64,000 nt of DNA from Bacillus sp. X1(2014) (GCF_007678255.1 NZ_VEED01000006.1:248001-312000); one strand, 5' to 3'; shown: positions 53,589-63,991, numbered from the stretch's first letter. Notes: generated from the sequence alone by a model not told the origin. Numbers and translations: made by a program.

Positions 53589-53828
53589 TTATTCACCTGC
53601 AACAAATGGAAGTAATGCCATTTGACGTGAACGTTTGATTGCAACTGTTAATTTACGTTGGTATTTAGCGCTAGTACCAGTTACACGACGTGGTAAAATC
53701 TTTCCACGCTCAGAGATAAATTTCTTAAGAAGATCTACATCTTTATAGTCGATTTTAGTGATACCATTTGATGTAAAATAGCACACCTTACGACGTTTTG
53801 CGCGACCGCCTTTACGTCCTCCTGCCAT
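53589..53828 (-). CDS. rpsR: Ribosomal protein bS18
   Basis: A 79-residue basic protein with the [12 protein letters not shown]-terminus and [30 protein letters not shown] core. It pairs with bS6 on the small subunit. ATG 53828 follows AAGGAGG. Last gene of rpsF-ssb-rpsR. Confidence 0.97.
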   Translation of the reverse strand: MAGGRKGGRAKRRKVCYFTSNGITKIDYKDVDLLKKFISERGKILPRRVTGTSAKYQRKLTVAIKRSRQMALLPFVAGE

Positions 53829-53878
53829 GAAAATTCCCTCCTTTTTCATTATTAATGTTATCGTTCAATTAAGGTTGG

Positions 53879-54400
53879 TTAGAATGGAAGGTCGTCATCG
53901 GAAATATCAATTTGACCATTACCAGCAAACGGATCCTCGTCCATTCTTGTGTAACCTTTATTTGTGTTTTGATTTTGACGTTGATTCTGATTGCCGCCGC
54001 CATAAGAATTACCTTGTGGTTCCCTCGGAGGAGCACCGAATTGGTCGTAATCGCTTCTTCCGCCACCGCCGCCAGATGCGTTTCTAGGTTCTAAGAACTG
54101 AACACTTTCAGCTTGTACCTCTGTAACATAGACACGTTTACCATCTTGTCCTTCATAGTTGCGGGTTTGAATTCGGCCATCCACACCTGCGAGGCTTCCT
54201 TTTTTCAAGAAGTTCGCTACATTTTCAGCTGGTTTACGCCAAACAACACAGTTAATAAAGTCTGCTTCACGTTCACCTGATTGACTAGAAAATGGTCGAT
54301 TAACAGCTAAAGTAAAGGTAGCAACAGGAACCCCATTTGGTGTATAACGCAAATCAGGATCTTTTGTTAAACGGCCAACAAGTACGACACGATTCATCAT
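53879..54400 (-). CDS. ssb: Single-stranded DNA-binding protein
   Basis: A 173-residue SSB: OB fold (about 1-107, [14 protein letters not shown]), a Gly/Gln/Asn-rich linker and the acidic tip DISDDDLPF that recruits partners. ATG 54400 follows AAAGGAG. Cotranscribed with rpsF and rpsR. Confidence 0.97.
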   Translation of the reverse strand: MMNRVVLVGRLTKDPDLRYTPNGVPVATFTLAVNRPFSSQSGEREADFINCVVWRKPAENVANFLKKGSLAGVDGRIQTRNYEGQDGKRVYVTEVQAESVQFLEPRNASGGGGGRSDYDQFGAPPREPQGNSYGGGNQNQRQNQNTNKGYTRMDEDPFAGNGQIDISDDDLPF

Positions 54401-54429
54401 CAGAATCAACTCCTTTTTATTTGGAAAAA

Positions 54430-54445
54430 TGTTTCACATGAAACA
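54430..54445. promoter_or_regulatory. parS-like site between rpsF and ssb
   Basis: TGTTTCACATGAAACA differs from the parS consensus only at one central base (G to A). Confidence 0.7.
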
Positions 54446-54463
54446 TTTCTACCAAGATCTATA

Positions 54464-54751
54464 TTAAGCGTCTTCTCTAATTACTAAGTGGCGAATGATA
54501 TCTTCGCTGATTTTTGCAAGACGAGAAAATTCTTGTACTGCAGCAGCTGAAGATGTTGTTTTAGTGATTTCGTAGTATCCGTCGCGGAAATCGTTGATTT
54601 CATATGCTAAACGACGCTTACCCCAATCCTTTGTTTCAGCAGTTTCCGCACCGTTTTCAAGAAGAATTGTATTAAAACGCTCTACAAGAGCCTTTTTAGC
54701 TTCATCTTCAATATTTGGGCGGATGATGTACATGATTTCGTACTTATTCAT
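54464..54751 (-). CDS. rpsF: Ribosomal protein bS6
   Basis: A 95-residue protein ([25 protein letters not shown]). ATG 54751 follows AAGGAGGTGA. Its leader has a small palindrome (AAACGGCCCGTTT, 54774-54786), which could belong to an S6:S18 autoregulatory element, though I could not confirm the fold. Confidence 0.97.
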   Translation of the reverse strand: MNKYEIMYIIRPNIEDEAKKALVERFNTILLENGAETAETKDWGKRRLAYEINDFRDGYYEITKTTSSAAAVQEFSRLAKISEDIIRHLVIREDA

Positions 54752-54887
54752 CACAGTCACCTCCTTTTGGTCTAAACGGCCCGTTTGGGCAAGGAGCAAT
54801 TATTAATTACTCACAAGTTGAAATTATAGCATACAAATAAAATAATTGCAATGTCATTCACAGAAATGAGATTTTTTCCAATAATAA

Positions 54888-54915
54888 AAGCTCTGCAAAG
54901 TGTGCAGAGCTTGAG
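54888..54915 (-). terminator. Terminator of ychF
   Basis: AAGCTCTGCA / TGCAGAGCTT stem with a T-rich flank on the minus strand (TTTTATTATTGG). Confidence 0.8.
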
Positions 54916-54918
54916 CTA

Positions 54919-56019
54919 TTATACGTTAAAACGGAAGTGGATGACGTCGCCGTCTTTTACTTCGTATTCTTTTCCTTCTAACCGGACCTTGCCCGCTTCC
55001 TTTGCAGCAGTATGACTGCCTGCGGCTAAAAGATCATCAAATGAAACTGTCTCTGCTCGAATAAAGCCGCGTTCAAAGTCAGAGTGAATGACTCCTGCAC
55101 ATTGTGGAGCTTTCATACCTTTTCTGAATGTCCAGGCGCGTACTTCTTGAACACCTGCAGTAAAATACGTTGCTAAGCCTAGCAAATGATAGGCAGCACG
55201 GATTAATTGATCAAGACCAGATTCTTCAATTCCTAACTCTGAAAGGAACATTTGCTTTTCTTCACCTTCGAGTTCAGCAATTTCCTCTTCAATCTTCGCA
55301 CACACCACGATAACTTCGGCGTTATCGGCAGCGGCGAATTCGCGGACCCTTTGAACATATTCATTGTCAGATGGATCAGCAATATCATCTTCACTTACAT
55401 TGGCCACATAAAGGACAGGCTTAATAGTTAAAAGATGAAGTCCTTTGACAAGTTTCATTTGCTCATCGGTAAAATCAACAGTTCGTGCTGGCTTTTCTGC
55501 TTCAAAAGCATCACGTAGCATTGCAAGTACTTCAAATTCAGCCGCTGCTTCCTTATCCTTTTGCTTAGCTAATTTTTCGACACGGCTAATCCGCTTTTCT
55601 ACTGATTCCATGTCGGCTAGAATCAACTCTAGGTTGATGACCTCAATATCATCGATTGGATCTACTTTACCTGATACATGGGTAATATTCTCATCTGCAA
55701 AGCAGCGAACAACTTGGCAAATTGCATCTACCTGGCGTATATGTGAGAGGAATTTATTCCCTAGACCTTCTCCTTTGCTTGCTCCTTTAACAATCCCTGC
55801 AATGTCAGTAAATTCAAAAGCGGTTGGAACGGTCTTTTTTGGTTGGACCAGTTCCGTCAATTTTTGGAGACGGTGGTCAGGTACTTCTACGATTCCGACG
55901 TTTGGGTCTATCGTACAGAAAGGGTAATTGGCTGATTCTGCCCCTGCTTGGGTAATTGCGTTAAATAAAGTAGACTTACCAACGTTCGGTAATCCTACGA
56001 TACCAGCTGTTAATGCCAT
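54919..56019 (-). CDS. ychF: Redox-regulated ATPase YchF (EngD)
   Basis: A 366-residue Obg-family P-loop ATPase: G1 GLPNVGKST at about 8-16, DIAGIV, a coiled-coil helical insert (about 130-200) and the C-terminal TGS domain (VHSDFERGFIRAE). The NxxE motif characteristic of ATP preference fits YVANVSEDD. B. subtilis yyaF, same place before rpsF. Confidence 0.97.
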   Translation of the reverse strand: MALTAGIVGLPNVGKSTLFNAITQAGAESANYPFCTIDPNVGIVEVPDHRLQKLTELVQPKKTVPTAFEFTDIAGIVKGASKGEGLGNKFLSHIRQVDAICQVVRCFADENITHVSGKVDPIDDIEVINLELILADMESVEKRISRVEKLAKQKDKEAAAEFEVLAMLRDAFEAEKPARTVDFTDEQMKLVKGLHLLTIKPVLYVANVSEDDIADPSDNEYVQRVREFAAADNAEVIVVCAKIEEEIAELEGEEKQMFLSELGIEESGLDQLIRAAYHLLGLATYFTAGVQEVRAWTFRKGMKAPQCAGVIHSDFERGFIRAETVSFDDLLAAGSHTAAKEAGKVRLEGKEYEVKDGDVIHFRFNV

Positions 56020-56060
56020 TTATTTCACTCCTCAAAAAAATAAGATCTATTTTAAATATT

Positions 56061-56244
56061 GGCTATGTTAAACTTGCCTGTTGATTTCCGCTCCAGGCAC
56101 TTCGCTTTCCGCGGGCGGTCCGGGGAGCCTCCTCGTCGCTGCGCTCCTGCGGGGTCTCCCCTGTCCCGTCCTCCCGCAGGAGTCTTCGTGCCCTCCACTC
56201 CAATCAACAGTGTACTAAAATAAACAATAAGCATTAACATAGCC
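56061..56244. repeat. GC-rich interspersed repeat with terminal inverted repeats, copy C
   Basis: Same element as 37655-37838. Outer arms are GGCTATGTTAA and TTAACATAGCC: compared with copies A and B, one G:C pair is changed to A:T on both arms, which keeps pairing. Core contains CGCTTTCCGCGGGC and CTGCGGGGTCTCCCCTG. It fills most of the 312-bp gap between yyaE and ychF; I see no gene there. Confidence 0.88.
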
Positions 56245-56309
56245 TAAATTAGTTCCAATAATAAAAAGACAAGTCTTTCACAATTATAGAGATTTATATA
56301 AAAAAAGAC

Positions 56310-56345
56310 AACTGCCGCATGATTGCGGCAGTTAGTTTATTTTTT
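56310..56345 (-). terminator. Terminator of yyaE
   Basis: AACTGCCGCA / TGCGGCAGTT stem with a T run on the minus strand, touching the stop codon of yyaE. Confidence 0.85.
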
Positions 56346-58338
56346 CAATATTAACAAGACAATCATATAATGTACTGCCTAGACCATTATCCGATTCACG
56401 GCTGGATGTCAGGTTATTTACGGACCCGCCAAACTGCTTCCAAATTCCCTCATCGATATTAATCGTGTTCGGATGGGCTGTTGGCAGGATGGAAAGGTAG
56501 CCTTTAACTTCGCCGCGCTCATTCCATACTCTAACAAGGTCGTCTTTAATCAAGCCGAGAGCGTCCGCAATATTCTTCGCTACTTCAACCTTAAGTTTCA
56601 GATTTCCACCTAACAGATGATAGTTCTGTGAGTGGTTGGAACGCAACGGATGAATTGTCAGCAAATTATATGGATACTTTTCAGCCAACTGTGGATTCCT
56701 CCACTTAGACTCCTCTGGAACAGCTAAGGTTAAACGTTCATGACCGTTCCGTGCTGTAAATTCATACTTGCCGCTTGGAGTAGTAAACTTTCGGTCCGGC
56801 CATGGGATCGCTGCAACCGGCAACTCCAGCACATGATGTTCCATTAAAGTATCCAGGGAAACACCCTTTTTTTCCAATCTTTCAAAGCCCATCTGAAGGA
56901 ATTGCTTTCTAGTAAAATCAAAATCAGCACCAAAACCGAGCCGCTTCGCTAATTCCGTCCAAATCCATAAGTCAGGTTTGGCTTCACCTGGTGCGGAGAC
57001 CAGCTTCGGTCCATAATTTACATAATGATGATACATCGAAGAATAATAAATGTCCTCTTCTTCAAAAGCAGTGGTTGTTGGAAGCACATAATCAGCAAGC
57101 TGCGCAGTATCCGTCATAAATTGATCAATTACCACCAATGTTGCTACGGATGAGAAGGCTTTTTCAACCACTTTGGTGTCAGGCACCTGTGTGACTGGAT
57201 TCCCGCAGGTGACGACTATCATTTGTATTTCTGGATTTATTGCTTCCAGCACTTCTTCGGCCTGTTTCATAATGGAAAACTGGCGCTGATTTTGCCTGCG
57301 ATGAGGGAGGGTTAACTCTTCAAACACAAAACTCTGGCCCACTTGAAGGTTCGCATAATTGGCGCCGCCTCCGGCAATGCCAATATTTCCGCTGCATGCG
57401 ACAAGGGCATCAATCAGGCGAATCGTATTGCCGCCATTTTGATAACGCTGCAAGCCAAGCCCCATAAAAGTTGCAGTCGGTTTATCCGCATAGACATGTG
57501 CTAAATGGGTCATTACTTCACAAGGCACTTCAGTCATTTCACTTATTTCCTCTAAAGTAACACTGCCTAGGAGTTGATGCAGGTCCTCAAAGCCAACGGT
57601 CGATTCCTCAATAAACTTCCAATCCTCTAACCTTAAGTGAAGCAAATCTTTGATGATTCCTGCTGCCAATAAACCATCCATTCCAGGTTTAATCGAAATA
57701 TATTCATCAGCAATTTTTGCCGTGGCATTAAAGATTGGATCAATAACAAACAGTTTTGCACCGCGTTTTTTTGCCTCTAGGAGTTTTTCGTAAAAGTGCA
57801 TGTTCGTCCGAGCAACATTACGGCCCCAGACGATAATATTTTTACTATTATAAACATCATCAGGTCCATGGCTATATGCATTTCCGAAATCCCACTTCTG
57901 CGCTTCAATACCTGCTCCCCAGCAAAGGGAACCGTAAAGCTCCGTGACACCACCGTAGCAATTAAAGAAACGCTGATCGAGGTTTTTTAATAACCCATTA
58001 TTCGCATAGTCATGGCTGTGTAAAACGGCCGTTGTTCCGTATGTTTCTTTTATATCCCTGAGCTTATCAGCTATCTCATTCAGTGCCTGTTCCCAAGAAA
58101 TTTGCTCGAATTGGCCGTTGATTTTTTTTAATGGATGCAGCAACCGCTTTGTGGAATTTGTTCTTGTTTCAAGCATCCGTCCCCGCCCGCAAATTTTTCC
58201 TTGGGTGATTGGATGGGAAGGATCTCCATCCACTTTTGTGACTCGATCATTTTCGACGGTTACATGAAATCCGCAGCTATCCCAGCAATTTAATGGACAT
58301 GCCGCTTGACGTATTTGTGTCTGTGCCAATATTCCCAC
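56332..58338 (-). CDS. yyaE: Molybdopterin oxidoreductase (YyaE-like)
   Basis: A 668-residue DMSO-reductase family enzyme. The N-terminal 4Fe-4S motif has Cys14, Cys18, Cys22 and Cys50, then the molybdopterin domains and a C-terminal MopB-type barrel (from about 550, NHSQNYHLLGG). No Tat signal precedes the first cysteine, so it acts in the cytoplasm. A conserved GSLCWGAG segment near 139-146 may supply a Mo ligand. Substrate unknown. Start codon choice is GTG 58338 or TTG 58329, the latter better spaced from AGGGGGTG. Same place as yyaE next to yyaF in B. subtilis. Confidence 0.88.
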   Translation of the reverse strand: MGILAQTQIRQAACPLNCWDSCGFHVTVENDRVTKVDGDPSHPITQGKICGRGRMLETRTNSTKRLLHPLKKINGQFEQISWEQALNEIADKLRDIKETYGTTAVLHSHDYANNGLLKNLDQRFFNCYGGVTELYGSLCWGAGIEAQKWDFGNAYSHGPDDVYNSKNIIVWGRNVARTNMHFYEKLLEAKKRGAKLFVIDPIFNATAKIADEYISIKPGMDGLLAAGIIKDLLHLRLEDWKFIEESTVGFEDLHQLLGSVTLEEISEMTEVPCEVMTHLAHVYADKPTATFMGLGLQRYQNGGNTIRLIDALVACSGNIGIAGGGANYANLQVGQSFVFEELTLPHRRQNQRQFSIMKQAEEVLEAINPEIQMIVVTCGNPVTQVPDTKVVEKAFSSVATLVVIDQFMTDTAQLADYVLPTTTAFEEEDIYYSSMYHHYVNYGPKLVSAPGEAKPDLWIWTELAKRLGFGADFDFTRKQFLQMGFERLEKKGVSLDTLMEHHVLELPVAAIPWPDRKFTTPSGKYEFTARNGHERLTLAVPEESKWRNPQLAEKYPYNLLTIHPLRSNHSQNYHLLGGNLKLKVEVAKNIADALGLIKDDLVRVWNERGEVKGYLSILPTAHPNTINIDEGIWKQFGGSVNNLTSSRESDNGLGSTLYDCLVNIEKIN

Positions 58339-58513
58339 CCCCTATGTGCAAAACCCTATTTCTACTTTTCTTATAAGAATAATAACATAATAAAAGCGGT
58401 GTGAGCAGAGCTAGGCTTCACCTAATTAAAGTAAGCATTTATATTTTAACAAACTAGAAAAACAGATTCATTCTTGCGTAGCTCCGCCCCTTTTCCACAA
58501 AAAAAAGCATGAA

Positions 58514-58711
58514 CTACTCTTCATGCTTCACCAAAATTTTCTTCATTTTCCTTGAAAATTCCCGCCTCGGAATGAGGACACTATGACCGCATCCTTCACA
58601 TTTAATGCGAACATCCATCCCCATGCGGATAACTTTCCAGCGATTTGTTCCACAAGGATGCTGCTTCTTCATCTCTACTACATCATTTAGGGCAAATTCC
58701 TTTTCTTCCAT
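58514..58711 (-). CDS. yyzM: DUF951 family protein (YyzM)
   Basis: A 65-residue protein of the DUF951 family with a conserved HPCGTNRWKVIRMGMDVRIKC...CGHSVLIPR pattern; the cysteines suggest a small zinc-binding or OB-like fold. ATG 58711 follows AAGGGGATGA. Probably cotranscribed with the MscS gene. Confidence 0.93.
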   Translation of the reverse strand: MEEKEFALNDVVEMKKQHPCGTNRWKVIRMGMDVRIKCEGCGHSVLIPRREFSRKMKKILVKHEE

Positions 58712-58725
58712 TCAAAATCATCCCC

Positions 58726-59592
58726 TTATTTAGGTTGTCCAGAGCCATACATGACCACTTTTGGATCAGGAGCCTTAATGCCATTTTCGTCTAATTGAAG
58801 CTTAATATCCCTGCGAATCATGCGAGAAACGCCAGCCTGCTTCATTGGCTGTGTTTCTGCGACAACACGTAAGACAATCTCTGTTGCACCCATGGTTTGA
58901 ATCCCTAGTAATTCAGGAGGCTTCACTAATTCCTCATATTGAGCTGGCATATACTGAATTGCTTCCTCAATTACTTTTTCCGCCTTAGCGATGTCCTCTC
59001 CATAGGCGATCGCAATATCTACAACCGCGATACTATTATTAATGGAGAAGTTGGTTACTTCAATAATACTGCCATTTGGTAAAATATGCAGTTCTCCAGT
59101 CCAACTTTTAATTTTTGTCGTTCTTAACCCAATTGCTTCGACATTTCCTTCAAATTGACCGATACGAACATGGTCACCTACGGAAAATTGGTCCTCAAAA
59201 ATAATAAAAAAGCCGCTGATCACATCTTTGACTAAACTTTGCGCTCCAAAACCTACAGCTAAACCGACCACCCCAGCACCCGCAATTAGTGCTTTTACAT
59301 CAATTCCTAACACAGAAAGAATCATCATAAAGGCAATAAAATAAACAACATAGGAAAGGACATTATCGAGCAGCCGTGAGAGTGTTTCTTCTCTCCGTTC
59401 TGACGTACTAAGCGGTGAGAGGTTTCTAATTTTAAAAATGTTATGGATCATTAATTTTCCAATCCGTATCAGGATATTGGTAATAATTAAAATCGCAATA
59501 ATTTTTAACAGCCCTTCGCCTAGAGCTAACCATGTATCTTCATTTTGGAATTTATCGATTAATTTTTGCATTCCCTTTTGTGTAAGAGTCAT
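58726..59592 (-). CDS. MscS-family small-conductance mechanosensitive channel
   Basis: A 288-residue channel: three membrane helices (about 25-48, 75-95 and 100-128), the pore helix with GVVGLAVGFGAQSLVKDVISGFFIIFE, then the beta domain with GDHVRIG and LPNGSIIEVTNFS. It releases solutes on hypo-osmotic shock. ATG 59592. Confidence 0.93.
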   Translation of the reverse strand: MTLTQKGMQKLIDKFQNEDTWLALGEGLLKIIAILIITNILIRIGKLMIHNIFKIRNLSPLSTSERREETLSRLLDNVLSYVVYFIAFMMILSVLGIDVKALIAGAGVVGLAVGFGAQSLVKDVISGFFIIFEDQFSVGDHVRIGQFEGNVEAIGLRTTKIKSWTGELHILPNGSIIEVTNFSINNSIAVVDIAIAYGEDIAKAEKVIEEAIQYMPAQYEELVKPPELLGIQTMGATEIVLRVVAETQPMKQAGVSRMIRRDIKLQLDENGIKAPDPKVVMYGSGQPK

Positions 59593-59751
59593 TTAGACAC
59601 CATCCTCTAAAACCTTTTTGCCAATTCTATTTTAGCAATTATTTTATGCAGTTAATAGCATTATGAATTTTCCTTTTTTACCCGCTTCATGTATAGATTT
59701 ACTGAAAATTCCGTATAATAGTAAGACTATTTATCGTTAGGGAGTGACTTA

Positions 59752-60372
59752 ATGAATCTAAAATCCAACTTTTTTGATAGGAGGGCCAAAGCGCGAATCA
59801 GCCATGATGATCTGCATGCTGCTGAAAACCTCGCTGAAGAGCTGCTTACGAATATTCCTACTGTAACAAGCCGCCCGATTGTCTTTGTTTGTATTGGTAC
59901 GGACCGTTCCACGGGAGATTCATTAGGGCCGCTTGTTGGGACACTACTAGAAGAAAAGGACCTGCGGACATTCTATGTGTACGGGACATTAGATGAACCG
60001 ATTCATGCCGTTAATTTGGCTGATAAGTTAAAGGAAATTCAGGAAAAACATGTTGATCCTTATATCATTGGCATCGATGCTTGTCTGGGAAGAGTCAAAA
60101 ATGTCGGAGTGATTCAAGTGGGGAATGGTCCTGTCAAACCAGGGGCAGGAGTAAACAAAGAGCTGCCAGCAGTCGGTGATATACATATCACAGGCATCGT
60201 CAATGTCAGCGGGTTTATGGAGTTTTTTGTCTTACAAAATACTCGCTTAAATCTTGTAATGAGAATGGCCAAAACGATTGCCAATGGCATCTATCAAGCA
60301 AGTCTGATCTACCCTAAGCAAAATTGGACTGAATTAAACTTAAATTGGCTTGAAGAAGAGAAGACAAATTAA
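59752..60372 (+). CDS. yyaC: Sporulation protein YyaC (GPR-like peptidase fold)
   Basis: A 206-residue protein of the YyaC family, related to the spore germination protease fold (VFVCIGTDRSTGDSLGPLVG, IGIDACLGR, PGAGVNKELPAVGDIHITG). It occurs in endospore formers near soj-spo0J. ATG 59752 follows GGGAGTGA. It is one of the few plus-strand genes of the core. Confidence 0.93.
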   Translation: MNLKSNFFDRRAKARISHDDLHAAENLAEELLTNIPTVTSRPIVFVCIGTDRSTGDSLGPLVGTLLEEKDLRTFYVYGTLDEPIHAVNLADKLKEIQEKHVDPYIIGIDACLGRVKNVGVIQVGNGPVKPGAGVNKELPAVGDIHITGIVNVSGFMEFFVLQNTRLNLVMRMAKTIANGIYQASLIYPKQNWTELNLNWLEEEKTN

Positions 60373-60406
60373 AAGAGCAGACGGGTGTAACCGAATGCTC
60401 TTTTTT
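60373..60406. terminator. Bidirectional terminator
   Basis: AAAGAGCA / TGCTCTTT stem with inner GGGT / ACC and a T run, between convergent yyaC and the DUF554 gene. Confidence 0.8.
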
Positions 60407-60413
60407 GCTAAAT

Positions 60414-61121
60414 TTATTGAACAATATAAAGAACCGATACAATCAACCCTGTGACGACGATACCAGGCAGGAGATTGGCTACCTTAATTTTCACCATTCC
60501 CGTTAGATTTAAGCCAATCGCAAAAATCATAATTCCGCCTGTAGCTGTCATCTCGACAATAAACTGATCCATTAATGCCTGCGGAACAAATCGATCAATC
60601 TGGGTTGCAAATAGGGCAATGCCCCCTTCATAAAGGACAACCGGAATCGCCGAAAAAATAACCCCAATTCCCAATGTTGTCGTTAAAATTAACGACGTAA
60701 ATCCATCGATTAACGATTTAGTATACAACACATCATGATCACCGCGAATGCCGCTATCAAGCGCGCCAATAATCGCCATTGCCCCAATCACAAAGATTAA
60801 TGTCGCCGTAACAAATCCTTCAGAGATACTACCTTTTCCATTAGAAGGGCCTACTTTCTTCTCCAGCCATAATCCCAAATCATTTAATTTATCCTCCAGT
60901 TTTAACGCCTCACCAGCTACCGCTCCCACAACGAGGCTGATAATAACAATGAGGAAATTTTCACTCTTTAAACCCATTTGTAAGCCTAACACCATGACAG
61001 ATAAGCCGATGGCATACATGACAGTTACCTTCATTCCCTCAGGAATCCGGTTTAACAACTTCCCAAGAAGTGTGCCGACAACTATTAAAAGCCCATTGAC
61101 CAGAGTTCCTAATAAAAACAT
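60414..61121 (-). CDS. DUF554 family membrane protein
   Basis: A 235-residue protein with about seven helices, DUF554 family (GTLVNGLLIVVGTLLGKLL, a middle SLVVGAVAGE, a late ATGGIMIFAIGLNL). Possibly a transporter; function unknown. ATG 61121 follows GGTGGA. Located between yyaC and spo0J. Confidence 0.88.
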   Translation of the reverse strand: MFLLGTLVNGLLIVVGTLLGKLLNRIPEGMKVTVMYAIGLSVMVLGLQMGLKSENFLIVIISLVVGAVAGEALKLEDKLNDLGLWLEKKVGPSNGKGSISEGFVTATLIFVIGAMAIIGALDSGIRGDHDVLYTKSLIDGFTSLILTTTLGIGVIFSAIPVVLYEGGIALFATQIDRFVPQALMDQFIVEMTATGGIMIFAIGLNLTGMVKIKVANLLPGIVVTGLIVSVLYIVQ

Positions 61122-61188
61122 CTTACATCCACCTTTTTTCGATGTTCGAAATATATTTCTTTTAAACTATCACAATAATAAAAAAAAA

Positions 61189-61212
61189 TAAACCACCGTT
61201 TGATGGTTTATA
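61189..61212 (-). terminator. Terminator after spo0J
   Basis: TAAACCA / TGGTTTA stem followed by eight T on the minus strand; it overlaps the spo0J stop codon. Confidence 0.75.
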
Positions 61213-62059
61213 ATGATGAATCTTCCTTATGGAGCATCTCTAAAATTCGTTCTAAATCCTCTTTTGAGAAAAACTCAATTTCAATCTTCCCTTTATTCTT
61301 GTTCTGCTTAATATTAACCGTCGTCCCAAACCGTTCCCGCAGGACATGTTCCCGTTCCTTGATAAACACATCTTTCTTCGGTTCTGGCTTTTTCGTTTCA
61401 CGTGGAACATTTTCATTTAATTGTTGAATCAGTTTTTCTAACTGACGGACATTCAATGCTTCTTTGGTTATTTTTTCAACAAGGCTTGGCAGTTTTTCTT
61501 TTTGGCGAAGACCTAATAAGGCACGTCCATGGCCCATCGATATTTTCCCGCTTGAGATTAATTCTTGAATCTTTTGAGGGAGGGAAAGGAGACGGATATG
61601 GTTGGCGATATGCGGCCGGCTTTTCCCTAGGCGCTTCGCTACCTCTTCTTGTGTCAACTTTAATTTTTCCATTAACAATTGATAGGCTAATCCTTCTTCA
61701 ATTGGATTTAAATCTTCCCTTTGCAGGTTTTCAAGGACGGCCAATTCCATCATTTGCTGTTCCGAAAGTGTCCTAACTACAGCTGGAACAGTTTCAAGTT
61801 TTGCCTCTTTCGCTGCACGGAATCTCCGTTCGCCTACCACTATTTCGTAGCCGCGAATACTTTTTCTAACAACGAGCGGCTGCAGGATTCCATGCTCGAT
61901 GATCGACTCTTTTAATTCATCAATTGTCTCTTGTTGGAAGGTTTTACGAGGCTGATATGGATTGGGACGTAATTCGTTCAGTTTAATTTCTAGAACGACT
62001 TCCTCTTTACTAGCATCCGCAAAAAATGCATTAAGGCCTTTTCCTAAACCTTTAGCCAT
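61208..62059 (-). CDS. spo0J: Chromosome partitioning protein Spo0J (ParB)
   Basis: A 283-residue ParB CTPase: the N-terminal CTP-binding domain with GERRFRAAK and [14 protein letters not shown], a helix-turn-helix ([24 protein letters not shown]) that reads parS and a C-terminal dimer domain. It loads on parS and recruits SMC. It overlaps soj by 8 bp. A parS-like site lies inside the gene. Confidence 0.97.
   Translation of the reverse strand: MAKGLGKGLNAFFADASKEEVVLEIKLNELRPNPYQPRKTFQQETIDELKESIIEHGILQPLVVRKSIRGYEIVVGERRFRAAKEAKLETVPAVVRTLSEQQMMELAVLENLQREDLNPIEEGLAYQLLMEKLKLTQEEVAKRLGKSRPHIANHIRLLSLPQKIQELISSGKISMGHGRALLGLRQKEKLPSLVEKITKEALNVRQLEKLIQQLNENVPRETKKPEPKKDVFIKEREHVLRERFGTTVNIKQNKNKGKIEIEFFSKEDLERILEMLHKEDSSL
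61394..61409. promoter_or_regulatory. parS-like site within spo0J
   Basis: CGTTTCACGTGGAACA matches parS at 14 of 16 positions. A parS inside spo0J is conserved in B. subtilis. Confidence 0.75.
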
Positions 62060-62813
62060 TTGAGACCACTTCCTTTGCTAAATCTAAATACACCTCAGCA
62101 CCACGGGATTTGGCATCATAGGTAATAATCGGTTCACCATGACTTGGAGCTTCACTTAGACGTACGTTCCTTGGAATAATGGTTTTATACACTTTATCTT
62201 GAAAATATTTTTTCACTTCTTCAATGACTTGAATGCCTAGATTGGTCCGTGCATCAAGCATGGTTAATAAAACGCCTTCAATTTTCAAATCCTGATTCAA
62301 ATGCTTTTGAACAAGTCTTACCGTACTTAATAATTGACTTAAGCCTTCCAAGGCATAATACTCGCACTGAACAGGGATTAAGACGGAATCAGAAGCTGTT
62401 AAGGCATTAAGGGTTAATAAGCCTAATGATGGCGGACAATCAATAATAATATAATCGAATTGGTCTCTTACTTCTTCTAATGCACGCTTCAAACGAACTT
62501 CTCTTGAAATGGTCGGTACCAATTCAATTTCTGCTCCTGCCAGCTGAATGGTGGCTGGCATTGCATACAAATTTTCAACCGATGTAGATTTAATGACATC
62601 CTTTGCTTCTACATCATCAACTAAAACATCATATATGCATTGGTCAACTTCTGCCTTTTCAATACCAATCCCGCTTGTTGCGTTTCCTTGCGGGTCCGTG
62701 TCGACAAGCAGGACACGTTTTCCAATATATGCTAAGCAGGCACCTAGGTTGACAGAGGTAGTCGTTTTTCCGACTCCGCCTTTTTGATTCGCGATTGCAA
62801 GAATTTTGCCCAC
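62052..62813 (-). CDS. soj: Chromosome partitioning ATPase Soj (ParA)
   Basis: A 253-residue ParA ATPase with the deviant Walker A KGGVGKTT at about 11-18, VDTDPQGN and DCPPSLG. It regulates DnaA and works with Spo0J. The start is a GTG at 62813. The 314-bp gap to noc (62814-63127) holds the noc terminator at 63075-63103 and AT-rich DNA in which I could not place a clear promoter. Confidence 0.97.
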   Translation of the reverse strand: MGKILAIANQKGGVGKTTTSVNLGACLAYIGKRVLLVDTDPQGNATSGIGIEKAEVDQCIYDVLVDDVEAKDVIKSTSVENLYAMPATIQLAGAEIELVPTISREVRLKRALEEVRDQFDYIIIDCPPSLGLLTLNALTASDSVLIPVQCEYYALEGLSQLLSTVRLVQKHLNQDLKIEGVLLTMLDARTNLGIQVIEEVKKYFQDKVYKTIIPRNVRLSEAPSHGEPIITYDAKSRGAEVYLDLAKEVVSNG

Positions 62814-63069
62814 GATGTCACCTACCCTTTTATTCTCTCAAAGTTTTATTCTGCTATTCTCTTAAATTTTATAAAAATATTGTTCATTTGGCTAATTTAA
62901 CCTTATTGGCTAAAAGAAAAATTCCATTCCTTTATTTTAGCATGAAACAGATAGGTTGTTGGATTTTTTCTCAAAATATTCAAATGTCAGCTGGTAAATA
63001 AATCGCTAGATTGGCGGGTAGTAGACATCCCATATCCAAACATTACCACTAATCATGATGCTTCCCAAA

Positions 63070-63103
63070 TAAAAAGAATCAAACATTTGAAATGTCTGAT
63101 TCT
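63070..63103 (-). terminator. Terminator of noc
   Basis: AGAATCA-ACATTT / AAATGT-TGATTCT stem with one mismatch, followed by TTTTT on the minus strand. Confidence 0.8.
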
Positions 63104-63127
63104 GGGATCTATTTATCTAGTTATCTG

Positions 63128-63991
63128 TTACTTTTTCTTTGGTATACGGATTGTAAATTGGTAGAATTCGTCAAATTCCTCTTCCTCAGCATCAAGGTTA
63201 ATTCCGCTGTCTGTTACCATTGTTAAGGATTGGCGAATTGTATTGACGGCAATTCTCATATCTTTACTGAAAGCTTTCCGTTTTGGTTTCGGCTTTTCAT
63301 TTTTTTGTTCGAGTAGTTTAACAACCCGCTCTTCGGTTTGCTTAACGTTAAAGTTCTTTTCGATAATTTCCGCCAAGAGTGCTACTTGTTTTTCAGGATC
63401 CTTGAGGGGGATCAACGCACGCGCATGTCGCTCTGTAATTACTTTCGATAATAATGCCTCTTGAATCGGCTGAGGTAATTTAAGAAGACGAAGTTTGTTG
63501 GCTACCGTTGACTGCCCTTTCCCAAGGCGTTGTGCTAAGGCCTCCTGGGTCAAGTTGTGCAATTCCAGCAATTTTCCATAGGCCATCGCTTCTTCAATGG
63601 GGGACAGCTCTTCTCGCTGCAGGTTCTCGATTAATGCAACAGACGCCGTTTCTGTGTCCGATAAATTTTTGACAATCGCCGGAGCCTCGGTCCAACCGAG
63701 CTTTTTCATCGCACGAAAACGCCGTTCTCCAGCGATAATTTCATATTGTCCAATGGCAAATTCTCTCACGACAATCGGTTGAATAATACCATGAATGTGA
63801 ATGGTTCTAGCTAATTCTTCAATTTTCTCTTCATCAAAAACCGTCCGAGGCTGAAAGCGGTTTGGAACTATATGGTCAATTGGTATTTTATTGATTTCCT
63901 CGTTTTTTTCCGTAATCAGCTCTTTTTCAAGTTCAACCTCTGGTTGTCCCTTATCGCCGAGGCCAAAAAAGCGTGTAAATGATTGTTTCAT
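63128..63991 (-). CDS. noc: Nucleoid occlusion protein Noc
   Basis: A 287-residue ParB-family CTPase. The N-terminal amphipathic helix [15 protein letters not shown], which binds membrane, identifies Noc as opposed to Spo0[23 protein letters not shown] and the helix-turn-helix [24 protein letters not shown] follow. It blocks division over the nucleoid. I take ATG 63991; the open frame runs to the window edge but the family starts at this methionine. Confidence 0.95.
   Translation of the reverse strand: MKQSFTRFFGLGDKGQPEVELEKELITEKNEEINKIPIDHIVPNRFQPRTVFDEEKIEELARTIHIHGIIQPIVVREFAIGQYEIIAGERRFRAMKKLGWTEAPAIVKNLSDTETASVALIENLQREELSPIEEAMAYGKLLELHNLTQEALAQRLGKGQSTVANKLRLLKLPQPIQEALLSKVITERHARALIPLKDPEKQVALLAEIIEKNFNVKQTEERVVKLLEQKNEKPKPKRKAFSKDMRIAVNTIRQSLTMVTDSGINLDAEEEEFDEFYQFTIRIPKKK

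Noticed and set aside
62814..63127. Replication origin in the soj-noc gap
   Set aside because: No DnaA-box cluster or dnaA/dnaN gene; oriC should lie outside the window beyond noc.
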